64,000 nucleotides of DNA from a virus: IMG/VR virus record IMGVR_UViG_3300019755_000002, positions 1 through 64,000 of that record; one strand, 5' to 3'. Below, piece after piece: positions 41,185 to 49,159 of this stretch. Under the pieces are notes generated by a model, which ran no database searches, had not been told where the DNA came from, and worked only from the letters and a program-made list of their open reading frames with translations. The number at the start of each line of letters is the position of its first letter. Positions within the stretch are counted from its first letter, which is position 1. Position numbers and translations under genes: made by a program.

Positions 41185-41196
41185 ATTGAGGTAACG

Positions 41197-41535
41197 ATGT
41201 CCGCGAATAACCACCAGCGTAGTCCTATACGCTTAGATTTAGTCCCTAATGACTTACTCACACCCGAAGACCTTTTTACCCTAACGGGTTACGAAGACCC
41301 AAAGTTTCAAGCCAAAGTCCTAAAAGAAAACAATATCTTTTACTTAAAAGTTAGACGAAACGAAATCCGTACTACCTGGTATCACATCAACAACCCCATA
41401 CATTTACGCGTCCCCCATTTGGCTCAGGCAGATGGTGGTGTCGGTTGGAATAAGAGTTTCCAACCTCGTGTGGATTCGGTTCCCAAACCAGATGCCACGG
41501 ATATAGCAAGCACGTTAGAAGCGTATAATAATTAA
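41197..41535 (+). CDS. Hypothetical protein (regulatory module)
   Basis: 112 residues. An N-terminal PNDLLTPEDLFTLTGYEDPKFQAKVLKENN region looks like a domain with HTH-type helices, as in small phage DNA-binding proteins that act with AlpA-like regulators; the C-terminal part is Pro-rich and disordered. Followed by a box and the AlpA-like gene, so control or excision is plausible. Confidence 0.55.
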   Translation: MSANNHQRSPIRLDLVPNDLLTPEDLFTLTGYEDPKFQAKVLKENNIFYLKVRRNEIRTTWYHINNPIHLRVPHLAQADGGVGWNKSFQPRVDSVPKPDATDIASTLEAYNN

Positions 41536-41538
41536 CTT

Positions 41539-41549
41539 TGGATTGACGA
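41539..41549 (+). promoter_or_regulatory. Box
   Basis: TGGATTGACGAT joined to ATG 41551, four bases after the previous stop. Confidence 0.65.
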
Positions 41550-41550
41550 T

Positions 41551-41802
41551 ATGAACAACCAGAACACTCTTGGGGTAAACACCAACATGTCCCCACTTCA
41601 ACAAAGCAAACATCAAAAATATTGGAGTACAAAACAAGTATGTGAACGATTTGGATATATATCGTCACGCACACTCTCTAGATGGGTCGAGTCCAGAGGA
41701 TTCCCGCCGTCGGTTACACCTGAAGGAGAGGCGAATTTATACTCCATTGAAGCCATCCTCTTGTGGGAAGAAAACTATTTCACCCAACCAGATATAGCCT
41801 AA
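41551..41802 (+). CDS. AlpA/MerR-type HTH regulator (excisionase candidate)
   Basis: 83 residues. WSTKQVCERFGYISSRTLSRWVESRGFPPSV is the winged-helix pattern of AlpA-like and Xis-like proteins (strand, helix, turn, recognition helix with SRTLSRWV, then RGFPP). These proteins activate or direct excision of P4-type integrases. The integrase gene lies 1.9 kb downstream on the opposite strand. Confidence 0.75.
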   Translation: MNNQNTLGVNTNMSPLQQSKHQKYWSTKQVCERFGYISSRTLSRWVESRGFPPSVTPEGEANLYSIEAILLWEENYFTQPDIA

Positions 41803-41811
41803 GGAATAAGC

Positions 41812-42021
41812 ATGTTTCTATATCTTCTACAATTTGTGGGTCTATTCCTGTTTCTAGGGCTATCGGGGTCAATGATTATCCTCGGAATTTTAGCCCTAAC
41901 AAATGCGGGATTTTCAGAGCCTAATCCGGTACAGAAAGTTTTTGGTTTACTAAGTGTCTGTACAGGTATCTTAGGTTTATACCTTATCTTTAGTTCCATA
42001 ACATTAACCATTAACCATTAA
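41812..42021 (+). CDS. Small membrane protein
   Basis: 69 residues with two hydrophobic segments (about 3-29 and 43-66). AAGGAATAAGC precedes the ATG. No known motif; a possible accessory membrane protein of the lysogeny module. Confidence 0.6.
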   Translation: MFLYLLQFVGLFLFLGLSGSMIILGILALTNAGFSEPNPVQKVFGLLSVCTGILGLYLIFSSITLTINH

Positions 42022-42035
42022 CTAACGAGAAAATT

Positions 42036-42137
42036 ATGTTAAAAACTCCGTTCAAAGAAACAAGAATAACATATGCCGTAAGACATGCCTTAGCACAACC
42101 TGAGTACTACCGACCAAAATCGGAGGATAAAGACTAA
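42036..42137 (+). CDS. Very small basic protein
   Basis: 33 residues, ACGAGAAAATT before the ATG, ending in TAATG that overlaps the next gene's start. Basic with an aromatic centre (TYAVRHALAQPEYYRP). The coupling to the DUF6378-like gene supports it being real. Confidence 0.5.
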   Translation: MLKTPFKETRITYAVRHALAQPEYYRPKSEDKD

Positions 42138-42409
42138 TGGCTGACACCGAATCGACACTCATTGAGAGAGGAAAAAATTACGGTCGCTTTCAAAGTGGTG
42201 CTACTACCATGCAAAACTTAAAAAACGTGATACGTGATAACAAAGGCTATGAACACTTAACCGCACCTCAGCGTGAAGCTCTTGACATGATCTTACACAA
42301 AGTAGGTCGTATTGTTAACGGTAATGCGGAACACGTTGATAGTTGGCACGACATTAGTGGCTATGCTCAATTAATTGAAAATCAAATTAAGGGTATTGGT
42401 GAACAATAA
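42137..42409 (+). CDS. DUF6378-like phage protein
   Basis: 90 residues. The C-terminal block ILHKVGRIVNGNAEHVDSWH then DISGYAQLIENQI matches the conserved core of a small phage family (DUF6378) often found with replication or thymidylate genes. All-helical; function of the family is unknown. Confidence 0.7.
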   Translation: MADTESTLIERGKNYGRFQSGATTMQNLKNVIRDNKGYEHLTAPQREALDMILHKVGRIVNGNAEHVDSWHDISGYAQLIENQIKGIGEQ

Positions 42410-42433
42410 TCCGTGAAATAAAGGTGGTGATAT

Positions 42434-42676
42434 ATGTTAAAAGAAGTAAAACCCGTACCAACCGTTGGTGTAGATACCAAAACGGTACAAGCTTTAGAGT
42501 CATTATTAGCCTCGGCTAAAAAAGGTGACTTAAAGAGCGTTATTTATATCGATCAATACAAAGATGGTAAGTGTGGCCACGGCTGGGCTGGTAAACCTGA
42601 CAACAACATGCTGGGACAAATTGAGGACTGTAAATTCAACATTATATCCCAACGATATTTTACGGTTCAAGAATAA
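42434..42676 (+). CDS. Small hypothetical protein
   Basis: 80 residues, AGGTGGTGATAT before the ATG. Alpha/beta sequence with a Gly/His patch (DGKCGHGWAGKPDNN). It is followed by a terminator. Function unknown. Confidence 0.6.
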   Translation: MLKEVKPVPTVGVDTKTVQALESLLASAKKGDLKSVIYIDQYKDGKCGHGWAGKPDNNMLGQIEDCKFNIISQRYFTVQE

Positions 42677-42683
42677 CCTAACC

Positions 42684-42709
42684 AAGACCTACGTATGTAG
42701 GTCTTTTAA
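42684..42709 (+). terminator. Rho-independent terminator
   Basis: AAGACCTAC / GTAGGTCTT with a 4-nt loop (42684-42705), followed by TTAAC. Ends the unit that begins at 41197. Confidence 0.75.
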
Positions 42710-42729
42710 CTTTAGATAGGAATAAAAAT

Positions 42730-43056
42730 ATGTCAAACAGAAAAAGTACGATGGTCGAATTGGTTGATGAACTCAAGAAGTTACCTAAATCCCCCGACAT
42801 TAACTTCATGATCCAAGAAGCTTTAGCAGGAGAATACCACGATTATAAGAATGAGAAGTATGTCTGTGGGAAGATGGAAAGCTCTCAACGATTAAGGACA
42901 TTGGGTTATCCTGACTTAGCTCAGCGTATTGAGAATGGTGAGTTTGACGAAACGTGCGACGATGATGATAAAGAACGTCTTGCTAAGGAATTAACGGAAA
43001 ACATGCCGCCAGAACAAGCACAATCATTAATTAACGCCTTAGGCCTTAACGAATAA
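42730..43056 (+). CDS. Hypothetical acidic protein
   Basis: 108 residues, ATAGGAATAAAAAT before the ATG. Acidic and helical, with a Asp-rich patch (DETCDDDDKERLAKEL) that could bind metal or act as a DNA mimic; this is speculation. Ends 13 bp before the Dam gene. Confidence 0.6.
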   Translation: MSNRKSTMVELVDELKKLPKSPDINFMIQEALAGEYHDYKNEKYVCGKMESSQRLRTLGYPDLAQRIENGEFDETCDDDDKERLAKELTENMPPEQAQSLINALGLNE

Positions 43057-43057
43057 T

Positions 43058-43069
43058 AGGATTGACGAT
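43058..43069 (+). promoter_or_regulatory. Box
   Basis: AGGATTGACGAT directly before ATG 43070, beginning two bases after the previous stop; no hairpin. Confidence 0.65.
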
Positions 43070-43666
43070 ATGAGCCATCAACAGATAAATCAAAGCTCAG
43101 GTAATGTTGAATACTACACCTCTGAAGAACTACTTGTCTTAGTACGAGAAGTGTTGGGAACAATAGACCTCGACCCAGCAAGCTGCTCGTTAGCGAATGA
43201 AGTGGTAAAGGCAAAAAATATTTTTACCAAAGAGAACGACGGCCTAAGTCACTCTTGGTTTGGTAAAGTGTTTATGAACCACCCCTTCCATAAGGGAGAA
43301 AAACCGTGTAAGAAAAACTGCAAAAAGAAAATTTGCCAACCGAGCAACGACCCTAAAAAACCTACGCGTGGTCATTGTATCGATTATGAAATCCCTGGCA
43401 ATGCCATCTGGACGAATAAACTTGCCGATGAATACTATAAGGGCAATATTGAAGAGGCTATTTGTATAACGTTCTCATCAATGTCTGAAGATTGGATGTG
43501 GCCGCTACTTCAAGAAGTGCAATGCTTCCCGCGCGGTAGAGTACATTATCGAAAGCCTGACGGTACAGTTGACCGACAAGCAACGAAAGGTAGTGTGTTA
43601 ACTTACTTCGGTAAGAATCCTGAGAAGTTCGAGGCCGTTTTCAGTGCTATAGGCAAAGTAAAATAA
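43070..43666 (+). CDS. Phage Dam-type N6-adenine methyltransferase
   Basis: 198 residues. N-terminal YYTSEELLVLVREVLGTIDLDPAS is the family start (target site E..LL..V...IDLDPAS) and FMNHPF at about 73-78 takes the place of the NPPY/DPPY catalytic motif. Ends with GRVHYRKPDGTVDRQATKGS. This is the family of small phage DNA N6-adenine methyltransferases, with a replaced catalytic second residue (NHPF). Its activity should be checked. It ends 2 bp from the integrase stop, facing it. Confidence 0.75.
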   Translation: MSHQQINQSSGNVEYYTSEELLVLVREVLGTIDLDPASCSLANEVVKAKNIFTKENDGLSHSWFGKVFMNHPFHKGEKPCKKNCKKKICQPSNDPKKPTRGHCIDYEIPGNAIWTNKLADEYYKGNIEEAICITFSSMSEDWMWPLLQEVQCFPRGRVHYRKPDGTVDRQATKGSVLTYFGKNPEKFEAVFSAIGKVK

Positions 43667-43667
43667 G

Positions 43668-44975
43668 CTACCAAACTACACCACCATCCTTATCCACTGT
43701 TCTAGTGTCAGTAGAAGAATTGTCTAATTTACGCTCAGGCAGTGGTGAATTTAACAGTTCTTCTATACGTTCACCCCACTTATTATACGCTCGTGCTTGA
43801 TCTGGAAGATAGGAGTTTAAATCATAAACATCTTCAACACCTGGGGTAGAGTGCCCCAACATTATCTCGGCAACGTGTGGTAACGTTATCTTTTCGCCCT
43901 TAATCTCTTTAGTCCAGTTGGTTCTAGCGGTTCTACGCAAGTCATGTATCGTCCAGTGAACCATCTTAACATTGAAGTTTTTAAGAATGTACGCATTGAT
44001 GTTCTTGGGTATGTTTAAGTGTGACTGACCTTTAGCTTTATCACTAAACTTATCTGGCTTAGTAATGTTCGTAAAAACAAATTCCTTAGACCCACTTAGG
44101 GACAGGGCTTGCACGATCAAAGGTTTAGAAAACTTAGTAATAGGACGGACAATGGGTAAATCCATAAATTCCCCTGTCTTATGTTCTTCAGGTAATAACG
44201 TCCACAGACCAGTATTAAAATCAAATTGCTTTGGATGTGAATTCGTCAACTCCCCTATTCGACAACCATAGTATAAACATAACAATACCTGTATCTTTGT
44301 CTTTGCTGCAGAACGTCCCAACGTAAGCGCCTTGAGAATATAAATTAACTCATCATCGGACAAAACTCTTTTTCTTTTCTTACGAACAATTTTCAAATCA
44401 CGTCTAGCACTAAGATGTGCTAACGGGTTTTCGTTAACGACACGTTTACTTATACCTCGAAAGTACACTTGTTTTAAAAAGGACAACATCACCCCCGTCA
44501 TGTACGGTCTAAGCGGCATGTGTTTTTCAAAAAAATCCATCCAACGAGCGGTGCTTATTTGTGAAGCTGGATAGCCCCCCATTTCAGAAAGTACGTGCTG
44601 TTTCGTGGCCTTAACATTTCGTGAAGCTTTTTTCTTAACGCCTTCCTGTTCGTACCAATCGAGAAATAAATCACTAAAGGTTGAATATCTACCCTCCCCA
44701 AATAAATTTTTTTCTTGGGTTATTTTTGGATGAACACCCTCAGCGATACCCTCTTTAATTTTGGCGTTTAACTTTCGGGCTTTACTAAGAGAAAGGTCGG
44801 GGTAAGTCCCTAAGTCTAGTCTAGAAGGTTTGCCCCCTTTTGGGTATCTATACCTTAGTTGAAAAACTATTTTCCCTTTTGCCGAGACTCGAACACTTAA
44901 GCCATTGCCGTCGCTCTTTTCATATGTGCGTCCTTTTTTATCAGGTGATTTTAACCAAGTGTCAGTTAAGGCCAC
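43668..44975 (-). CDS. int: Tyrosine recombinase (P4-type integrase)
   Basis: 435 residues from a GTG (GGAG before it). N-terminal DUF4102-like arm domain: LSVRVSAKGKIVFQLRYRYP and LGTYPDLSLSKAR. Catalytic domain: Arg in CRIGEL at about 238, HDLRRT at about 343-348, HSTP at about 373 and Tyr in DVYDL at about 383. The family integrates into tRNA or tmRNA genes. It proves a temperate or integrative lifestyle. An AlpA-like candidate directionality factor lies at 41551. Confidence 0.95.
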   Translation of the reverse strand: MALTDTWLKSPDKKGRTYEKSDGNGLSVRVSAKGKIVFQLRYRYPKGGKPSRLDLGTYPDLSLSKARKLNAKIKEGIAEGVHPKITQEKNLFGEGRYSTFSDLFLDWYEQEGVKKKASRNVKATKQHVLSEMGGYPASQISTARWMDFFEKHMPLRPYMTGVMLSFLKQVYFRGISKRVVNENPLAHLSARRDLKIVRKKRKRVLSDDELIYILKALTLGRSAAKTKIQVLLCLYYGCRIGELTNSHPKQFDFNTGLWTLLPEEHKTGEFMDLPIVRPITKFSKPLIVQALSLSGSKEFVFTNITKPDKFSDKAKGQSHLNIPKNINAYILKNFNVKMVHWTIHDLRRTARTNWTKEIKGEKITLPHVAEIMLGHSTPGVEDVYDLNSYLPDQARAYNKWGERIEELLNSPLPERKLDNSSTDTRTVDKDGGVVW

Positions 44976-45385
44976 GTATAGCTCCTAGAGAGAAATTGTG
45001 TACATATTTTCTCAATATTTCAGTTTAATAGTACCAAGATAAAAATATGTACATGGATATGTACACATATTTGTTGGCTGCAAGTGACCTAGTATGTCTT
45101 AATTTGACAGCCTTGAAAAGCACCTTTAGCCTAAGCCGCATAGATACTAGATTAAAGTTTTGTCCTGATGTGTCTTGATGTGTCGAAACAATACCATAGT
45201 CTCCACATGCTTTGTTTGAGAAAACATATTGCGAACACTTAAGGTATTGAATTAAAAACAAATAATAAAAAGCAATATTTGGAACTTTAAAAATATGTAC
45301 CTGATTCTGTACACTTTTCTAAAAGTGTCCCCTGAATCTTGCGTTTAGGTTTAAAACACTTTTCTAATATTACGCTATTTTAAAT
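44976..45385. promoter_or_regulatory. Candidate attP region
   Basis: About 410 bp gene-free between the integrase and lysis genes. Repeated inverted and direct copies of TGTACATATTT-type sequence: 44998-45010, 45042-45072 (AAAATATGTACAT and ATATGTACACATATTT), and AAATATGTAC near 45291-45300. These are candidate integrase arm sites or operators. No tRNA end or core duplication can be identified from the window alone, so the core is not placed. Confidence 0.55.
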
Positions 45386-45413
45386 AGAGAAAAAAGAAAG
45401 CTCTTTTTTCTCT
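45386..45413 (-). terminator. Late-operon terminator
   Basis: AGAGAAAAAAGA / TCTTTTTTCTCT, perfect 12-bp stem with a 4-nt loop, six bases after the Rz1-like stop (minus strand). Ends the lysis and tail transcript; the long A and T arms can terminate in both directions. Confidence 0.85.
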
Positions 45414-45418
45414 ACATG

Positions 45419-45706
45419 TTATTTTGCTTGATTTCGGATATAAGCTGCCGCAGACGACATTTTAGAGGCGCAAAGGTGATAGCGATTATTGTTCCTAATT
45501 GTGACACCCAGCATATCCCTAAAATCGTTACTGTTATAAGTTAATAATGGTAAACACTCCGTAGTTATACTACTCGGTGGCTGCACTTGTAACTTTGGAA
45601 GACTCAGTTCGGTTGGGGCTACGGTTATTGATGGAGTCGTTGAGCAACCTAATAGCGTCGTCACTAACAATAGCACACTCAGGTTCAACTTTAATTTTAT
45701 CAACAT
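45419..45706 (-). CDS. Outer-membrane spanin (Rz1-like lipoprotein)
   Basis: 95 residues. N-terminal signal with lipobox LLLVTTLLGC (cysteine at about 21) followed by a Pro-containing segment (TTPSITVAPTELSLPKLQVQPP), typical of Rz1 o-spanins. It is encoded in another frame and overlaps the end of the Rz-like gene by about 137 bases, as in lambda. It would fuse the inner and outer membranes at lysis with its partner. Confidence 0.8.
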   Translation of the reverse strand: MLIKLKLNLSVLLLVTTLLGCSTTPSITVAPTELSLPKLQVQPPSSITTECLPLLTYNSNDFRDMLGVTIRNNNRYHLCASKMSSAAAYIRNQAK

Positions 45707-46010
45707 ACTTAATTATCTCCTTAGTTATAATTTTAGTTTGAACATCTTGGTTACGCCGAGCTAATTCGTCGGCGTGTATCTGAGCTTGTTTATTTAACGC
45801 GTCTTGCATTTCTTTGTGAGCTATTTTAATTTGCTTAGCTGTGGCCTCCTCAACAGCCTTAGCGCTAGCACTACTCATTTCAGCAATGGCCCTGTTGTAG
45901 CCATTACTATCCAAATAAGTACCAATGGCAACTAAAGCGGATAAAGCACTAAGAATCGTAAACACCCATTTATAGCCATCAACAAAATCAACTATTTTTG
46001 TTACCCACAT
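45570..46010 (-). CDS. Inner-membrane spanin (Rz-like)
   Basis: 146 residues. One N-terminal transmembrane segment (WVFTILSALSALVAIGTYL, about 15-33) and a long periplasmic coiled coil (EMSSASAKAVEEATAKQIK to about residue 105). Size and architecture match Rz. Works with the Rz1-like lipoprotein. GGAG precedes ATG. Confidence 0.8.
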   Translation of the reverse strand: MWVTKIVDFVDGYKWVFTILSALSALVAIGTYLDSNGYNRAIAEMSSASAKAVEEATAKQIKIAHKEMQDALNKQAQIHADELARRNQDVQTKIITKEIIKYVDKIKVEPECAIVSDDAIRLLNDSINNRSPNRTESSKVTSAATE

Positions 46011-46013
46011 ATA

Positions 46014-46598
46014 TCACTCCAACAGCAAATAAACGTACCATTTATTGATTGTATTCTTAACGTACCCAATAGTTTCTTGGCTGTGATTCCCTGTAATATC
46101 GGGTAGACATCTGATTATTGGTGCGTAGGGAATAGGCATGCCACAGGCTTTCTGTGAGTTGTGAATATTCCCCGCTCCAGCGTTATAGCTAGCAAGCGCC
46201 AACATATACCTGTCAGCAGAACTTCGTGGACTAGACCAAAATAGAGCCATTTGATTCATATACCTCGCCGCCGCCAGTATGGAGGTTTCAGGCAACCAAA
46301 AGTTAACTAACTCAGGGTATTTACGTTGCATTTCTCTTGCGGTATTGGGCATAAATTGACATAACCCATAAGCACCAACAGGAGACACAGCCCTAGGGTT
46401 GAGTCTGCTCTCTTGGTAGCATTGGGCTTTTAATAACCGCCAATCCGTCCCAACAGGTAAAAAGATAGCCGCATCTTTAAAATGCTTGTCATACTCTTTA
46501 CTTATTAAGCTAGCCGATTGCACAGCCGACGATAATAGCGATAGCAATAAAACGCCCCGAATGATACAGCCCGTTATATAACGCCTTAGATTTAACAT
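46014..46598 (-). CDS. Lytic transglycosylase (SLT) endolysin
   Basis: 194 residues. N-terminal hydrophobic signal (CIIRGVLLLSLLSSAVQSA, about 11-29); catalytic Glu in CYQESRLNP at about 62; SPVGAYGLCQFMP; YNAGAG near residue 140. These are the blocks of the SLT (soluble lytic transglycosylase) fold, which cleaves peptidoglycan between MurNAc and GlcNAc. The N-terminal segment makes it a SAR- or Sec-exported endolysin. It overlaps the holin candidate by 89 bases. Confidence 0.85.
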   Translation of the reverse strand: MLNLRRYITGCIIRGVLLLSLLSSAVQSASLISKEYDKHFKDAAIFLPVGTDWRLLKAQCYQESRLNPRAVSPVGAYGLCQFMPNTAREMQRKYPELVNFWLPETSILAAARYMNQMALFWSSPRSSADRYMLALASYNAGAGNIHNSQKACGMPIPYAPIIRCLPDITGNHSQETIGYVKNTINKWYVYLLLE

Positions 46599-46743
46599 CT
46601 ATATTCTCCTGCCACGCGGTAAAATGCGTGTCCTTAAAAAAACAATCAAACCAGAACAGCGCCACACGGCACATAATAATACCAAGCAGCGCTAGGGCTA
46701 ATTTAAATAAACCCGTGATTAAGACACTTTCTAAACCTAACAT
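46510..46743 (-). CDS. Holin candidate
   Basis: 77 residues from ATG 46743. Two hydrophobic segments, about 8-34 (LITGLFKLALALLGIIMCRV) and at the C-terminus (FIAIAIIVGCAIG), with a charged loop between. Size and location next to endolysin and spanins fit a class II-like holin, though there are other small membrane proteins in phages. SD AAGGAG present. Confidence 0.65.
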   Translation of the reverse strand: MLGLESVLITGLFKLALALLGIIMCRVALFWFDCFFKDTHFTAWQENIDVKSKALYNGLYHSGRFIAIAIIVGCAIG

Positions 46744-46757
46744 CAACCTCTCCTTAA

Positions 46758-47120
46758 CTATGTTTGTATTGTAAATAACTTAGCGTTACTCATTGGCCTA
46801 CGTGGGTGTAAGATCGTTTCCCCTTCGGGCATAGCTAGACTAAAAACCTTTATTGAAACAGGTACGGCTTGGTTTAGTTTAGTTTTAGTTGACTCCCCCA
46901 AGTGCAGTTGTACTCTTCCACCATCGAAGTACTTTATTTCTTCTGGGCTACTACCAATTTCAACATTATCCATGTAGAGCTTCATACTCGTCGCTTTTAT
47001 ACCACTGACAAAATCGATAGGTGTTTCTTGCCACGACTGTAAGCTATGGTTGTATCTTCGTTCCTTAAACACCCATTCTATAATGTCTGAGCTACCTTTA
47101 AAGACTGTTTCAACCGTCAA
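46758..47120 (-). CDS. Late hypothetical protein with TTG start
   Basis: 120 residues. The best start is TTG at 47120: AAGGAGGTG lies four to five bases before it and the TTG is directly after the previous stop. A longer frame starting within the upstream gene is not needed. Beta-rich, possibly a structural or virion-associated protein; it sits between lysis and fibre genes. Confidence 0.65.
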   Translation of the reverse strand: MTVETVFKGSSDIIEWVFKERRYNHSLQSWQETPIDFVSGIKATSMKLYMDNVEIGSSPEEIKYFDGGRVQLHLGESTKTKLNQAVPVSIKVFSLAMPEGETILHPRRPMSNAKLFTIQT

Positions 47121-47121
47121 G

Positions 47122-47742
47122 TTACACCTCCTTATCTTGCACAATAGGTACAGGAACATTCGCGGCACCAATACTTACGGTATCTTCAACGGCTGCTGAA
47201 ACCGCTTTATCCGTAGATTCATCAACAGCAAGGAGAACTTTTGTACCATTGGTGTAGACCACGGACAGATCATCATATAACTCAAACACACTGCTATCGT
47301 CTGGAGATATTTGGAAGGCATTAGCCTCAAAGGTCAATGTGTCTGACGTATTAGAGATAACTTTAGCGCTTTGTCCTATCCCTGTGCCTGACGCAATATG
47401 CACTACTTTACGAATGTATGTGTCTACAACCCAACCAGCACCAGCTTCAGTAATTGTGCTAGGCGTTCCAGCGGAGGCATTACCCGTATGCCATTTATCA
47501 CTTTTACCTGTTTTTGTTAAATCATTTTTACCTGAAATAACTAAGTTAGATAAACCATCAACATCTTGGATAGACATGTCCCCCGCTGTTATCATGTCGT
47601 TTGCGATTGCTAAAGACCCCGTAATAGTAGAAAAATCGTTAGTACTTCCAAGGTCTTTTACTAAATAAACTTTAGTAATGTTGGCTTTTAAGGTGTTAAG
47701 GGCTGCTAAACCCGCGTCTTCATAGATATAAGGTGTGTTCAT
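47122..47742 (-). CDS. Late structural protein candidate
   Basis: 206 residues, Thr/Ser/Gly/Asp-rich, with beta pattern (TITGSLAIANDMITAGDMSI, SGTGIGQSAKVISNTSDTLTF). No cysteine. Composition resembles virion decoration or fibre-associated proteins. It is downstream of the fibre gene at 47747-49153 and coupled to the following gene by its SD-containing end. Confidence 0.6.
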   Translation of the reverse strand: MNTPYIYEDAGLAALNTLKANITKVYLVKDLGSTNDFSTITGSLAIANDMITAGDMSIQDVDGLSNLVISGKNDLTKTGKSDKWHTGNASAGTPSTITEAGAGWVVDTYIRKVVHIASGTGIGQSAKVISNTSDTLTFEANAFQISPDDSSVFELYDDLSVVYTNGTKVLLAVDESTDKAVSAAVEDTVSIGAANVPVPIVQDKEV

Positions 47743-47746
47743 GTCT

Positions 47747-49153
47747 TTATTCTCTCGTTAAAATATATTGAGGTGTGGTTGAAATCATTCTGTACTGAGA
47801 TGTAGTTGAATAAAGCACGACATTTTCCCAATCTATATATCCAATCGTCGGTAAAGCACCAACATATAATTGTGTCGCTGAAATAAGAAATACTTGTTCA
47901 ACAGGCGTTGTTGAAACGTTAAAATCTTGGTTAATGTTTGACTGCAATATCTGTGTCACATAACCCAGGTTGTGGACGGTAAAAATCTGCTCAATACCTA
48001 CCACAATATTCCTAATATCAAAGGAATAGGAGATAGGTTCGCAGGTTAACACAGAATCAATCTTGATATTTGCTCTGCTAATGTGTGAGAACTGCTCAAT
48101 AGGATTTACAGTATAAACAGCCTCGGAATTTAACGGTACGGTCTCAATAAACGTTACTTGCTCAATTGCTGTCGTTGTGAACTGTTGTTCAAAGTTAACT
48201 GAAAGGGTGTTAATAGCAATATGTTGTTCAATAAGCTGTGTAGCGTAGTTTTGCTCTTGGTTTATTCTAGCGGTTGAAGCGTATATTGTTTGTTCAATAT
48301 CCTCAGTGCTATAAACTTGGTCAAGTAAGACTTGGTTTTTATCTATTTCAATTGTTTGCTCTATTAATGCAGAACGTAATAGTTGCTTTGTTTCAACAAT
48401 TGATGGTGAAATATTCTGATACCATCTAGGTTTGGCAATAACGAATGTTTGTTCCACACCTGAGTCAATTAGTTTAAATAATTGATACGGATTTGCTTCA
48501 ATCGAGTCTAAGTTTTCATTCGATGGAATATTATCGTAAACATATACAATAGTTAATGTGGAAGACCAATCACCTAGCTGAACGTAATTTCTAATACTAG
48601 CGTCTGAGGAGTAACAACTACTATTAACCGGAGCCTCGATGCCGTTGTGGTAGCCGCGCAACGGGAGTCTATCACCTGCTTGTCTAACACTAAATGCTAC
48701 TGACGTGAATGTGTCGCTGATGATAGGCATATTACTCATTGAGTAAGAGTTGTAGTTCGATTTAGCTACGGGGTATGTACTTGACCACCTACCATCTGAC
48801 TTTATCTGAAAATCTGAGGTCGATTCCGAAGAATTAACCAAAAATCTCAGGTCTTCACCCGATTCGCCGTTAGTTCTCGTATTGAATGAACCAATCATCT
48901 GAAAAGTGTTATAGTTGATATTTGTTAGGTCTATGCCTACATCTGCTAACAAGAACTGAGCGACACCTTTCCAATTGTTCCCGTTACTGTCACTGTTAAC
49001 CGTAGGAGTACTACCCGAGACTGTACCTGAAACGACTTCAACAACGTTAGTACCGTCACATATAAACGCGGCAATTACCCCCATCTCAGCTACAAGAGGA
49101 TTTTCCCAATCGATTTCGGGTACGATTTCACTCGCTAAAACAATCTCAGGCAT
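47747..49153 (-). CDS. Fibre-like protein with IEQ repeats
   Basis: 468 residues. The N-terminal ~230 residues look like a lectin/LamG-type beta-sandwich (SGSTPTVNSDSNGNNWKGVAQ; FQIKSDGRWSST). The C-terminal half has at least eight degenerate ~24-residue repeats centred on (V/I)EQxxxI (for example VEQTFVIA, IEQTIEID, IEQHIAIN, IEQVTFIE). Such beta-repeats are typical of trimeric tail-fibre shafts. The lectin-like domain could bind surface sugars. Confidence 0.65.
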   Translation of the reverse strand: MPEIVLASEIVPEIDWENPLVAEMGVIAAFICDGTNVVEVVSGTVSGSTPTVNSDSNGNNWKGVAQFLLADVGIDLTNINYNTFQMIGSFNTRTNGESGEDLRFLVNSSESTSDFQIKSDGRWSSTYPVAKSNYNSYSMSNMPIISDTFTSVAFSVRQAGDRLPLRGYHNGIEAPVNSSCYSSDASIRNYVQLGDWSSTLTIVYVYDNIPSNENLDSIEANPYQLFKLIDSGVEQTFVIAKPRWYQNISPSIVETKQLLRSALIEQTIEIDKNQVLLDQVYSTEDIEQTIYASTARINQEQNYATQLIEQHIAINTLSVNFEQQFTTTAIEQVTFIETVPLNSEAVYTVNPIEQFSHISRANIKIDSVLTCEPISYSFDIRNIVVGIEQIFTVHNLGYVTQILQSNINQDFNVSTTPVEQVFLISATQLYVGALPTIGYIDWENVVLYSTTSQYRMISTTPQYILTRE

Positions 49154-49159
49154 AATGAA

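Larger units (their letters stand above)
41044..41196 (+). promoter_or_regulatory. Control region of the regulator/integration module
   Basis: Holds the operator-like site, a possible promoter (TTGACC and a weak TACTTT at 17-bp spacing), an imperfect inverted repeat CAAGGAACGACAACAACGTCCTTG-type split around 41138-41161, and a detached box at 41174-41184 followed by GAGG and ATG 41197. Confidence 0.5.

Noticed and set aside
45025-45261. Minus-strand frame of 78 codons between integrase and lysis genes
   Set aside because: No ribosome-binding site, odd composition, and it overlaps the repeated TGTACATATTT sites of the candidate attP.
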